Source: Siderastrea radians (taxonomy: Eukaryota; Cnidaria; Anthozoa; Scleractinia; Rhizangiidae). Taken from it: a stretch of DNA of 64,000 bases. Below the pieces are notes generated by a model. That model saw only the letters and a program-made list of their open reading frames with translations, was not told the DNA's origin and searched no databases. Made by a program: the position numbers and the translations under genes. Below, piece after piece: positions 44,755-56,087 of this stretch. The stretch is taken from contig OZ024892.1 in the NCBI GenBank assembly GCA_964017195.1, forward strand, positions 14,208,071 through 14,272,070, in the 5' to 3' direction. Position 1 is the stretch's first letter, and each line of letters starts with the position of its first letter.

Positions 44755-47700
44755 CTACAACATTACACCTATATGATAGTCGTACTTCGCTTTACTATTT
44801 AGTAGAGGGATCGCTTTTCTAAACTTCCTTCGTATGTTTCCAGTAGCAACAACAAGCTGGGAAGGTCTCTGTTCAACTTTTGCTTGCTTTCTCGGTGATG
44901 CCTCCATAGCCTTGTGACCACTCCTTCGGGAGGCTCGCGAGGGACTGGGTTCACCAGGGTCTAAGTTTATAGGGGAATGTGAGAGCTTCGCTCGCACAGG
45001 CCTCAATGTCAAACAAATCCGTTTGCTCTTAGATCCAGCTCTTTTAATCTCCAACTTGTGACCCGTCCTATCCTCGTCAATCGTTCTTCTTCTCTTGGCT
45101 ACTGGCGCACCTGTTGGTGAGCCCACGGGCTGTAACTTCTCTTTAGCTTTTTTAATCAGTTCCTTGATCACGTTCGCGTCACGTGGTAGCGGGCGTAAAG
45201 GAAAGTACGCATGAGCAAACGGCTGCATCCGCAGCTGGTTGCTCTTTGTGACTGCGGCATCCTGCCAATTGTTTTGCGCGATTCTGGGTCCCAGACTGTC
45301 TCCGAACACGTCGTAAAGCTGTTGATAGAGTTGAAGAGGACTGGGTGCGAGACTGGTCGAGCTCGATCTTGACCGGGTTGAAGCAACGGGAGCTGGGCGC
45401 TGAATTACGCTCGCGCCAGCCCATGGAGATAGATTGCTGCGCAAGACTGGGTGCGAATTGTTGACTTGAAAGCCGAGAGAGTTCATGGGAACGCCAAGCT
45501 GTTTGGACTTCAAAAGGCATCCAGCGGCCTGCTGTTGATAGAAAGAGAACATTTTTCACTAAACCTGAGCCTTCCATTCAGCAGCTTTAGTAGGAACCAC
45601 AACGCGGAGCTAATTCTGTTTTCTCTCGTGACCTTCACGCCTGTATTGCTGTACTAATACTATGGTGTTCTACCGTAAAAACACTGTCGCATCTATATAG
45701 TACCTACACTAGTTATTTTCTTAGACTAATATAATGATTTATTAATATTCTGGAACTTTAGAGCAACGGCACCCAACGAAGTCACTCTGCAAGCGTAGCC
45801 CGGCATGGACAACAGCTTACTAGGTTTTCCAGACGCCCCCCGTTCCTCCTCAGTCATTTTTGTTGTGGTTAGTTAAAAGTCCCCCAATAAGACACGCCTC
45901 TTACCGTAAAAGCTCTATTATAAAAGCCCCCATCTGAAAGTACACTTTTCTAATAAGCCCCACCCTCCCCTTCTCCCCTCTTTGGGGCATCACATTTTGT
46001 AATTAGACCCTCCTAATCTCTAGTGTGCCAACCACTTCATCGCCAGTCGGTGTATTTTTATGAAGGCAAGGAAGAAACACATGAAGTTAGCCGGTCTTTC
46101 TTGTCACATTATATTCAATTATTCCACTTCTATAAAGAAGTGAACCGTGGCTTACCAGAAGAGCACCGTACACTTGGTAGGCCTCCTCTTGAAGAATGGC
46201 ATTAGACTGACTGTTGTCATCCAATACTTGCTGCAGCTGGCTCCAATATGTACGCAGGTGAGGCATCACGTACTGCTCCAATGCCTGGAAGAAAAAATGA
46301 CCAAATCAACAGCTTTTAGTTTGAACCAGATTCTACGGTAACAAAAGAAACATGCTGTTTTATCAAACAAGGAGAAGCTACACCAATGGCACGGCCACCA
46401 GTTACATGTTTTCCAACACTTCGCAGCGATTGCAGCGATACCGCGCTTGGCATCGGCTGCACGTTTTCCCGCGCTTCGTAACGGCTGCAATTTTTGCCGC
46501 GCTTGGTACTGTCTGCATGTTTTACTGTGTATGGCACCGTTGGCATGTTCTCGAATTTCCCGCGCTTAGCACTGGTTTCACGTTATCCCCCATTTAGCAC
46601 CGGTTACCAGTTTAATTCAAGTTCAAATTGGCTCAGGTATTTTCCACTTGCTATAACTGGCCAGATGTGACACTTGTAGTCTGGTTTTACCGATTGAATA
46701 TGTATGCTCTCTAAATGCGATTATGATGTAGAAGTTCGATTCTGTCGAAAACGGGACAACTCAGTTTAAGGATCAGAGAGCAAGATGACAACGAGACACT
46801 AACATGAATAACCGTTCAACGTCCGTGCCGGCCTGAGCCGGCCTTGATTTTGCGCGTGTTCGCTTTTGGCCCCAGCCTCCCCTAGAAAGGTTTTTTTGGT
46901 CCCCTTTTGTCCTAGTTGTGTTTGGGAATGTTCAACCAATCAGAATCCACCTACTGCGCATATATTTGAAGGCTTGAGGGGGTCCTAGAAGGGAAGACTT
47001 TTTGTCACTCTCCAAGAAGATCACATTTCACTCAAAATGGCTGCCGTGCTCTTCACGCGTGAATTTTCAAGATGGCAATATCTCACTTTCAGAAGGAAGG
47101 ATTACCTTTTGAAAGTTAAAAATCGAAAGAAGAAGCTCTAAGGAACACTCGACAAGTTAAGCGATGGAATTTAGAGCTTTTAGAGCGAAGAAAACATCTT
47201 TCGAGGACGAACTGCCGTTTTGTCACAGCGAAGGACAATCTTCCATCGCAAGAGATTTTTCGAGCTGCGGACTTTCTGGGAAATGCTCAAGCACTTCTTC
47301 GAGTCTACGGTAGAGTAAATTACACATTTGATTGTAAGTTTTTACCGAGATAACTTCTTAATTGAAGGATTCTTTGTATTTCTTAAAGTTTTCGTAAAAG
47401 TTTTGAAAAACGTGCACAGTTCGCATCAGTAAATGCTATTCAAAATAACCTGCACATCGAGCGAAATCGCTTGCGCGTAGCTTCCCTCGAAGAAAGAATT
47501 GAACGCGTTTGGTTTTCAGAAACGAATAAAGGCGTGTATTAATAAATGTATTATTCAGAAAAGCTTACTGTCTCCTCTTCTGTGAATCTTCGTTCATGAA
47601 ATTTCGAAAAATAGTAATCTGACCTAAACAGACACAAATCCTCTGCTGCGGTTTGATTTCACGCGTGAGACAAGATGCGAAATCTCTTGCGTAAATTTTC

Positions 47701-50700
47701 AAAATTTAGACTTTGAGATTGTATTTTTGGCTAATTCTTAATTGACAGCTGGTGTATTTTATTCGAAAGTGAGAAATTTTAACTATTCTAGATCAAGTGA
47801 GTGTTGTGTTTTCGAGTCTATAAATTGTCGCTTCGTACTGCACATGGGGTTGTTTATTACCAACTGCTAATTTAGCGACGCGCTCAAAAAACACGTGGCC
47901 GGTAATGGGATAAAGGTCTCTTTTAAGAGGCCAGTCAATGTCTTTCGCTAATGCATCAGTCAATTCCAGCTGCGCCCATCCCCCCCCCCCCCCCCGGGCA
48001 ACTGCGGGGCATTTGCGCACCCTGTCAGTTTCGGGGGTGGGGCATTAGCAAATTTGGCACGGCCCGGGGGTCGGGCATTTGCCTACCCCGGGGCTACCCC
48101 CGGGGTTTTGACACACTCGTGGTTTCCTACTCGAAATCCAAACTTGGAGGATTTTATCGTTAAGGACCAGCAATTCGTCGCAGATTAGATCGACCGTCAT
48201 GGACTGGACAAACTAGTGGAGGTTTTCTCGATTTTATGTATTTCTTCATTGCTTATCAAGGCACAACGTGAGCTATCACTATATATAGTGAGATTGGGAA
48301 CGATCAACGTGAATCGACGTACGCATGTTTCTTTGTTCAAGGATTTAAATAAAATTTAGTCGCGATGACTCTTAAACTATATGATCGATTATTAAATTCT
48401 AAAAACGTGTATAGGGATCGACGTTTTATACCTTCGCATATTATTGACAACCAAGATCCTCTCTTGTCACAACAGATGACTTTTATAATGTCAAGATTTT
48501 TGTTTACTAGCGAACTGTTTTCAAACATTTAAGTAACACTGAACTATCATGTAGTGTTGTCTGTGAAGTATCAAAATACCATGTTTGGCGTTATTAAGTT
48601 TATTAACATCGGATAGTGCCATTACAAACAATAGAAGACAGAGAGGCAGGCCTACAGAAACAAAAAATCACACATTTAATGCTGAAAGGGGCATTATTGT
48701 GGGGAAGTACGATCCCGGGGGCGGGGCATTTGCCCTCTTCCTTCGTCCCAACCGCGGGGCATTTGGTAGCTTAAGTGTCCCCACCCCCCCTGGGGAATTT
48801 GCCATCCAAGAGAAAAAAATGCTAATGCCCGGGGGGGGCATGGGCGCAGCTGGAATTGACTGATGCATAACGACTACACAGGGAAACCCAACAGTTTGTT
48901 TTGGGGGAATATCCATTCGGAAGGCCCAAATAGCCTAAGATATGCGGATAAGTTTTTCTTTTTTTTTAAATAATAGTCATTTTCTTTGGCAGAATGTCAC
49001 CTCAGTCTTTCGTAACAAGAGGAGTTTAATTTATTTTGTTTTAAAGAGGCACTGTCACCAATTTTTAGGATTACTAAAGAAATCTAACAGAGATATAGCA
49101 AACAGAGAAGACCCAAAAATACTGGTTCAGCTTCCTTTACAAATGCTCTACCAGCTCTCTGAAACTATGATTAAGTCTGCTTGGCTGCATATCGCTGGGA
49201 TGGAAATGGATTGAGACTTGAAAACATTAGGCCAATGTTTTCAAGTTCCTCTTTAGTTTGTTAGAAAAATCACCAGAAACTGACCATGGTTTGTTCTCCC
49301 TTTGAAAAAATTGTTCGTTCCATTCTCTTAATGTTCTAGGAGCATTTTGCGTACTAGAAAAAGTATATAAGATATTTTTCAGAACATTCTTCAACCGATG
49401 AAGAATCACCGTGACTGAGCGCCTATAAGGTCAGTTACCATTTTAGGGGAGGCTAACATGCAGCAAGTTCGGGGAATTAGATTACTTTCTCTCATATTCT
49501 TAGTCAGCGACGAAAAAATGATCAGCTAACTGCAACCCGAACAGATTAACCTGCGTCAGCTCATACAAATAAAAAACGACATTTCAAGTATTTTGCTAAC
49601 ATTTTCTCGTTGGGTGCCTCTGACTTCAAACTGGGCCTTATTTAATGTATGGGTAAAGCTTCCACTGTTTAGTAGTAGTTATTAGCTACTGAGGTTTAAC
49701 TACAATACCTCTGGTCCCAGCTCAGTGAGGCCTACAACAGCTCCATAATGAGAACAGAAAGGCCTTCCATCATCCAGCAACACTTCCTGAAGCGTCATCA
49801 GTAGCTGCTGCCTCAAGTAATTTACTGGATTGCTGCACTTCCTGGACAAAGTAACAGATTTTCAACGAATCAATGGGGGGGGGGGGGGGAGTGTTACACT
49901 GAATAATATTTTGTGTACTTTTCCTTGTGGAATTGACAAGGAAACTGAGTTAACTGTACGCGATTTTGTTCAACTTTGAACCTATGTAACTGCGCTCAAA
50001 ATTGATGGACGTTCGAGATTTCAAATCATTTTTATAGAAATAAGTTACATTTTCACTCGATCAAAAGAATCTGTTTATATCAGAAGTGAAATGTATGACG
50101 TTAATGTCGCGCCCAAATTTCCTTGACTAGTCTACAAATTGCGGCCGAAACCTTCATGAGGTCTATAGTTGGGCACAGCAATTTCTTTAAAGGAATGCTG
50201 GAAATTGCATGCAATATTGCATCGTTTGTCTGGGGAATAAGTCTCGAGGCTTTAACTATGATTGTCAGATTGTCTTCCTAGAAAGAATCGAGGTAAAGGA
50301 TAGGTCACAGTCCGCTCAGTTACCTGCTGATTCGGGCGAGGATGTATGCTGCCTCGTCCCTCAGTCGCCAGTGGTCATTTTGTGGATTAAGTGAAGCAGC
50401 AAGAGACTCAAGCAAACAGTACATGACTGCAGTAACAAGCTGAATCACCTGTGCATGGAAAAAAAAAGCACAATACTCTCAAATCCCATCAATGCAAACA
50501 CTCGTTGGGCAGCGAGGATTTTGTGTCCAATAAGAACACCTTTAGTTGCCGTTTTTTTCTACACTTTGAAATTCGAATCGGACAGAAGAGATGGCATCTT
50601 CTTTTCCAGCCTGGTTAGCCCTATTGGGTAAGGGCTTCAGACCGCGAAACAGAAGGTCTTAGGTTCGACTAACGTTAGGGACTCATGACCAGAACGTTTT

Positions 50701-53700
50701 TCTTTGCACAAGTTCCATAATCCTGGCAAATTGCATCTTGCATACGTCAGCAATGTTGAAAGCACCATGTGTGATAACAAAGAAAGAAAGATGGTAAATT
50801 TTAAGCTCGAAAAGGAAAAAGTTGAAGGAAGATGGAATATTCAGTTCCCCAAAGTCGTTGCACCTCCATCGATTCACACCGTACCTGAAGTATGCTGCCA
50901 CGGAAAAGAAATTTAAAGAATTCTTCGCCGTTTAACACATACGACCAGAAATATGATGAAGCACTCATTGCTTACGTAGGGTTCCAGAAACAAGGACTGG
51001 TTGTCAATCAGAGATCTGACCATGCTCAAAATCTTGCTTAGCTGTGTCAAGTCATGACTGTAGGACTTCACCTGAATAGAATAATTGAACCATTTAATTT
51101 TTTCTTACAGAAAGTGTCTAGTTTTATTACACGGTTGATCTGGTCCATTGACCACTTAAGAAATGAGTAGGCGTCTGTAAACAAATTGTCAAAATACAGA
51201 TATGATTGTTGATTAAAAGTACGTACATCATCAGACAGAGCAACTCCAAAATAATAATCCTGCCAAGTTTGGAAAAAGGCAGGTGAATAAAAGCTGAATA
51301 CATAGGTTCCAGAACTCACACAACCTGCATAGTTTGTATGTTGTTATGGGGACACATCAAACTGGACAAGTTTGTATGGAGTTTTCCTCAAATGTTTGAA
51401 AACTTGTAATTTAATGACTTTCCTCCACACTTTCTCACACTTGCTAAGGGCACTAATTTTCTGGCATATTCCTGTCATGGACCAGTACAGGGTAATTTAT
51501 TTATTTCCGTGATAATTAATTTGGTCCCAGACCCTACCCATTTTTAAACTGACAAACGATGGCAAGGAACATACCGGTATTTCTGATACGTATCACTAAA
51601 GTGGATTAGTAACAAATTGCTGCAAGCATGCTGCAAAAGGAAAGTCAAACTGTTTCATGTTTGAAAAAAAAAAACTTTTAAAGTCATTTCAAAATTAATA
51701 TTTTGAAATGGGGATATGCCTTTACTGGCAGTGTGTGCATAATTTACAATGAACTGTGGCATCTGATAGGCTCTCCATGTCTCTGTAATGTGACAGAATT
51801 CACGCCAAAATTTACGGAATTACACTAGTTTTATAATAACATTTTATATTAGTAAGGCTTGTTTCACTTACTCCTGATGCAATGAAGTTCACAAAATATG
51901 CCAGTAAAGAAGAGATCTTGGGATTTGTTCTCAGATCACTCAGAGCCACCTAAGAAGTAAACCATCAAAACCTTTGACATGAGAAGTGGATCTAGGGAAG
52001 GTGTCCAGGGAACCCACTAGCTCCTCCCCCAACTTTTGTTAAAAAGAAAAGAAAGTAACTGGAACAGACAAAACATTGTGGTACTCTCTGTCAAAACATT
52101 TTCACTTCTCAACCTGCCCCGCCCCAAAACCTCTTAAAGCAAGTTTGGGCCCACTAGTGAATACCCTTTTGGGATGGGTAATCTAAGGTGGTGTCTACTG
52201 TTTGGCCCGAGGAGCAATCAACTAACTCAAAGATCCTGGGAATGTATTGGATTTACCCCCCCCCCCCCCCCCAATACAAAAGTTTGCATAGTCTTTTCTA
52301 AGTAATCAATCTTAACCTGTTTTTAAAATAGTTCAGTTTACAGTTCTTCAAGTGGCTTCACAATTATAATAAAATAAAAATACTAAGGACATATTAATTT
52401 TTACAGGGTTAGTCGCAATCTAAAGTAAAAATAATATACATAAATACAAGCAAGAAAGTGCTGAACTCTAAAATAAAATGGTACACAGAGTCATGAACAG
52501 TTCATCTTAATTCTCACTTATATTTGTGAATAGTTTACTTCAGATTGAGTCCAACCCTGCACAAATGTGTTTTTTGTCTTGTTAAGTTCATTTAATACAT
52601 TTGAATGCATTTACTCTCAACTCCATTTCAGCTAGGTTCCAGAGCTGCCATGACAGGCCACAAAGAACGGGGGAAGACCTTGTAGAAAAGCTGCAGGAGG
52701 ATCAGCTGTTAGTAGTTAATTTAACAAAAGAGTTCTTACTTTGCAGCACTCTGCATTGTCACCCAGCACAGCTTTTGTTATCTGCTCATAATAACTCAAA
52801 CAGGCCTAGAAGGAGAAAGAATAATAAGAAAAAAAAGAAAACATGTGAAGCAATTTGCAACTTCGGAAGAGGTTCAACACGGTTCATCCTCATCTACAAA
52901 AGGAAGCAACTCTTTCCTTTTCTCTGACTTTATTAAATATGTACATAACGCCAAAAGAATTAACTGCGAAAAAAATGAAATTAGAAAACATTCTACATGT
53001 ACCTTTTATAGGCAATTTTCTTCAAAAATCAAGCAAAGAAGTAAACAAAAGCAAGTTGGGAAACCTCAAAAGAGTAATATTAAAAGAAAAAGGCATCAAG
53101 GTATGGGAGACAGAGCAAGGTTTACAGAAACTGAGAAAAAATGACACTGGATAGGAGGTGGGCTGAACAACACCACCAGAACTTATGTTTTTATTTTATA
53201 TTAAGTGTTTACCTCTGAAAGTGGGCGTGGATTCCCTCCACTTTCACTTGCACTGTTCACACGACCTAGTGTCACACAAAAGGAAAGAACAACACAAATC
53301 TTTCCTCAATTCCAGCAAACAAAATTCAGCAATTTACAATGAACATTGTGCAGCCTGTGTGAAAAAAAACAACTGACCCTATTTAGCATTATGAACTTTA
53401 AAGTGGTACTATGATAAAAAATCACTTTCATTTTTTCTTCGTACTTCGAAACTTTGCTTACTAAACACTCCCCAAACGAAATTTTAAGCCTCAATTTCGA
53501 GAAGAAGACTGTTAATTTAAACTGCAATTTTCTGATTTAGTAGTCCACCAGTATTACACCAGAAAGGATATAATGACCTCATTCACTCAAGAGCTTTAGA
53601 ATGCAGCGTGTGTGAAAGTGCCTTATTTGGTATGCAGCATGGGAGTTTTGAGCTTCTACTCTCTCAAACTCATGTTTTGCATAATTTGTAAGCTGTGTTC

Positions 53701-55301
53701 ACACACTGCATTCTACAGCATTTCTTACCGGCACTTTGTTGGGCATGACTTCCTACAGGTGATGAACCCTCAATACACAACCAATGAGCTGAAAGAATAA
53801 GCAAGGAAATAGTAATATTAAGCTGGAAAATATTCAGACAGCTAAAAATAGATGGCAGTATTCCAAGTAAACAAATTAATGACTCCTTTTTACAAGTCAT
53901 CACCTTTCACTGTTCTTTGTCCGGGATCAGTGGGTATTGCAACATTCATGGCTAGCTCTCGCAATCCAATCTCCTTGTCGTCAACAAAGAAAATTTCACC
54001 TTCTTTAGTGGTGGTGCTACGAAACAGCATGTCTTCCAATGATCCATAGCCATAAATGGGCTGAGAAAATCAAAAATGATAATAAAAATATCTAAGTAGG
54101 TGATTATGTGCTTGCCCACGTGTTGAGTAAACTATATTGTAGTCTGTCATGCACATTAAAGGATAGAAGAAGTGAAGGAGAACTTTTGAGTCTGAATTGA
54201 AGCTCTCCTCCAATTCTGATAGGACTGCTCTTCTACTCTTTTTCTCCTAAAGGTTAGGTTGGGTAATGGTAGGAATCCAGACTTTTATTACCTTTTAGGG
54301 GGACTGTGCTCCATAACAAAATAATTAACAATTTATTATTCACAAAAGTGGAAGTGAATATACCAAACCAGTGGATAACCAGCTTCAAAAGTCTCTTTTT
54401 TTTTTCTGAGAAGTGAGGGAAAACTCATGTGTGAAAAATGCCAGGAAGTAAATAGCAGATGCTACCCTGAGTTTGAGTAGCCAGTCAGAGTGCACAAAAA
54501 ACACTATCTACTGGTTTGCAATATGCTAAACTATAAAATGAGCCCTAAAACATTAATTTAATGACATGACCACATGCATAGCAAATAAAGTTTTCATTTT
54601 GAGAGGATAGGGTCTGGTTTAGGTTAGGGTACCCAACCTATTAAACAACCCTAACCTCCAAAACGTTAAATTTTTGCAATTTTTACTTTCAGAATAATTA
54701 TTGTAATTTTGTAACGTTGCTGATCATGATGACATTATTCTACGTTTTAGCATGTGCTTGATTTACATGTACAGTTGTTTTTGTTATAAAACTGCATCAC
54801 TCCTAAAAGTAACAAAAGCCGGAATCCCAACTTATAAAACTTCCCTGCTTCCCATAGACTTCCCGGCACTCCTCTTTCCCGTGCACCTTTTTCTTTTCCC
54901 CCCCCCCCCTCCCCCCCGCAACATCTGAGTCACTTCATAGTCTCATTATCACATGCAATACAGCCAAAGCATTACTTGTTACCTCTGTGCTACTTCTTTC
55001 TAACGCTTTGTTGAAATCCTCGCTGGTCAGCCGCCTTCTCTTAGCGTGCTTCATATACTGAGATGCACTCTGCGGGATTAAAATTAATTACACAGCGAAA
55101 ACATGAAATAAGTATATTTGGGAAGTTTTAATATACCGTAAATCTAACCAATGATACCTGAAGCGTCTCGCGAAGTCTGTAAGTGACATCTTCAGCCAGC
55201 GAACTGGCAAGATCATCTGTCAAATTTTGCGCGCCGACAATTTCGGCGTACAATTTGACTGATTTCGGTGAAACTATCGCAAACTTTGAGTCGTCAGTCA
55301 T
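44755..55301 (-). CDS. TAF6L: TAF6-like SAGA/PCAF subunit
   Basis: Twelve phase-consistent exons from ATG 55301: 55301-55158, 55069-54983, 54060-53904, 53788-53729, 53265-53213, 52805-52740, 51949-51872, 51071-50976, 50448-50324, 49841-49709, 46284-46156 and 45531-44755. The product is 634 aa (human about 622). Residues 1-77 are a histone fold (IVSPKSVKLYAEIVGA, LAEDVTYRLRETLQ, QYMKHAKRRRLTSEDFNKAL). Exons 6-11 make the TAF6 C-terminal HEAT-type domain: LRTNPKISSLLAYFVNFIAS, ASLNPQNDHWRLRDEAAY, PFCSHYGAVVGLTELGPE and HLRTYWSQLQQVLDD. The last exon is basic and disordered apart from LYQQLYDVFGDSLGPRI, which matches TAF6L rather than TAF6. The protein supports histone-acetyltransferase coactivator complexes, pairing with a TAF9-type histone fold. 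The start MTDDS is preferred over an in-frame ATG 13 codons upstream. Confidence 0.94.
46380..46620. repeat. 28-bp minisatellite in TAF6L intron 10
   Basis: About seven degenerate copies of a unit with core CCGCGCTTGGTAxCGGCTGC followed by a T run. It starts about 95 bases upstream, in the TAF6L direction, of exon 11. Confidence 0.7.
46621..49708. other. TAF6L intron 10, repeat-filled
   Basis: No conserved exon found. Apart from the 28-bp minisatellite and the 916-bp Harbinger-like element listed separately, it is AT-rich with short inverted repeats. Frames at 48942-49214 and 49227-49409 show nothing recognisable. Confidence 0.5.
47952..48867. mobile_element. 916-bp PIF/Harbinger-like element with TAA duplication
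   Basis: Inverted ends start TGCATCAGTCAATTCCAGCT and continue through GCGCCCAT. TAA is duplicated at 47949-47951 and 48868-48870. Both subterminal regions carry GGGGCATTTGCC-type units and long C or G runs (16 C at 47980-47995). No transposase frame. Confidence 0.8.
49875..49889 (+). repeat. 15-base G tract near TAF6L exon 10
   Basis: An uninterrupted G run 34 bases upstream, in the TAF6L direction, of exon 10. On the sense strand it reads as a C tract within the intron's polypyrimidine region. Confidence 0.85.
50609..50673 (+). repeat. tRNA-derived SINE remnant
   Basis: GGTTAGCCCTATTGGGTAAG resembles a pol III A box context and TCTTAGGTTCGACTAAC a B box, about 40 bases apart. The arms do not fold as a full cloverleaf, so a SINE head is likelier than a tRNA gene. 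It lies in TAF6L intron 8. Confidence 0.45.
52256..52272 (+). repeat. 17-base C tract in TAF6L intron 6
   Basis: An uninterrupted C run, the longest homopolymer of G or C in the window. Confidence 0.9.
53398..53719. mobile_element. Second copy of the TTAA transposon left end, loop inverted
   Basis: Starts TTAAAGTGGTACTATGAT and matches the left end at 23148 through the palindrome's left arm. The palindrome loop is then in the opposite orientation (GTGCCTTATTTGGTATGCAG first, GCATAATTTGTAAGC last). The right arm breaks off at CACTGCATTCTACAGC, near 53719, ten bases from the splice donor of TAF6L exon 4. No right end of the element is present nearby. Confidence 0.8.
54898..54917 (+). repeat. 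C tract interrupted once
   Basis: Twelve C, one T, seven C, in TAF6L intron 2, about 65 bases downstream, in the TAF6L direction, of the exon 2 donor. Confidence 0.85.
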
Positions 55302-55637
55302 ATAGAAGAATTTGAGTCTCTTATATCTGCAAAGTGTCACTCCAGTAGCGTGGGCTGATCGAGGAATTATTGGGAAATCACTTTAGCAATTTCGGAAAGA
55401 CTACTACCAGAAAGTGCGGCCATGATGGTTTCTTAATTGCTCTTGGAGACTGGGGTCTAGCACAGGCTTCTGTTCTCAATCAGAGGGAGCGGAGGAGGAA
55501 TCGGGCCAATCAGTCAGTGAACTTTTTCTTGCTTCGAATTTGTGGTATGCTACTATCCTATCTCCGAAGTATTAGGAGGAAGGAAATACCACAGAAGATG
55601 TTCAAAACTTAGGTTTTTGAGTTACTGACAGCACTTT

Positions 55638-56087
55638 TAGGCATCCAGGGTCTGGAAGGGTATTCTCGGGATCCGGGATTTGGCCAAAATACGGTGCGGG
55701 ATTCGGGAAAACGCAAAATATCTTGACGGGATTCGGGATTTGACTGTTACCAGGGAAGCGGGATTCGCCCAAATTTGGGCACGGGATGCGAGATGTCAGT
55801 TTGCTTGTCTGCCGGGAATTCGGGAAACCGCCTCGACCCAAGTAAACGTTCTAGCGGCGAAAGCGAATCAACCAGGCGAGTGCAAAATATCAATCGAAAG
55901 GGCCAATATACATCTTACCGTAAATTTATTAGCTTTTGCAGAAATTAGTCTTTTTTAAATGTATTTTTGGGAAAGAAAAAACGGGATTCGGGATAGCGAT
56001 GAAAAAGTGTGGGATGGGGGATTCTCGGGAAAAAAGGAGCGGAAATGCGGGATCAGGACCCCCACTTCGAGACCCTGGGCATCCCTA
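55638..56087. mobile_element. TIR element with CGGGATTCGGGA iterons, upstream of TAF6L
   Basis: Ends TAGGCATCCAGGGTCTGGAAG and the complement of ACTTCGAGACCCTGGGCATC pair imperfectly. The interior is filled with CGGGATTCGGGAAAA/CGGGATCCGGGATT units like those in the 7358-9029 element. It sits about 340 bases upstream of the TAF6L start codon, between the divergent TAF6L and pyruvate carboxylase genes. Confidence 0.65.

Noticed and set aside
45179..45577. 132-codon overlapping minus frame in the TAF6L last exon
   Set aside because: Out of frame with the conserved TAF6L tail, and its codons lack family matches.
52601..52927. 108-codon plus-strand frame
   Set aside because: Antisense to TAF6L exon 6 and flanking intron.
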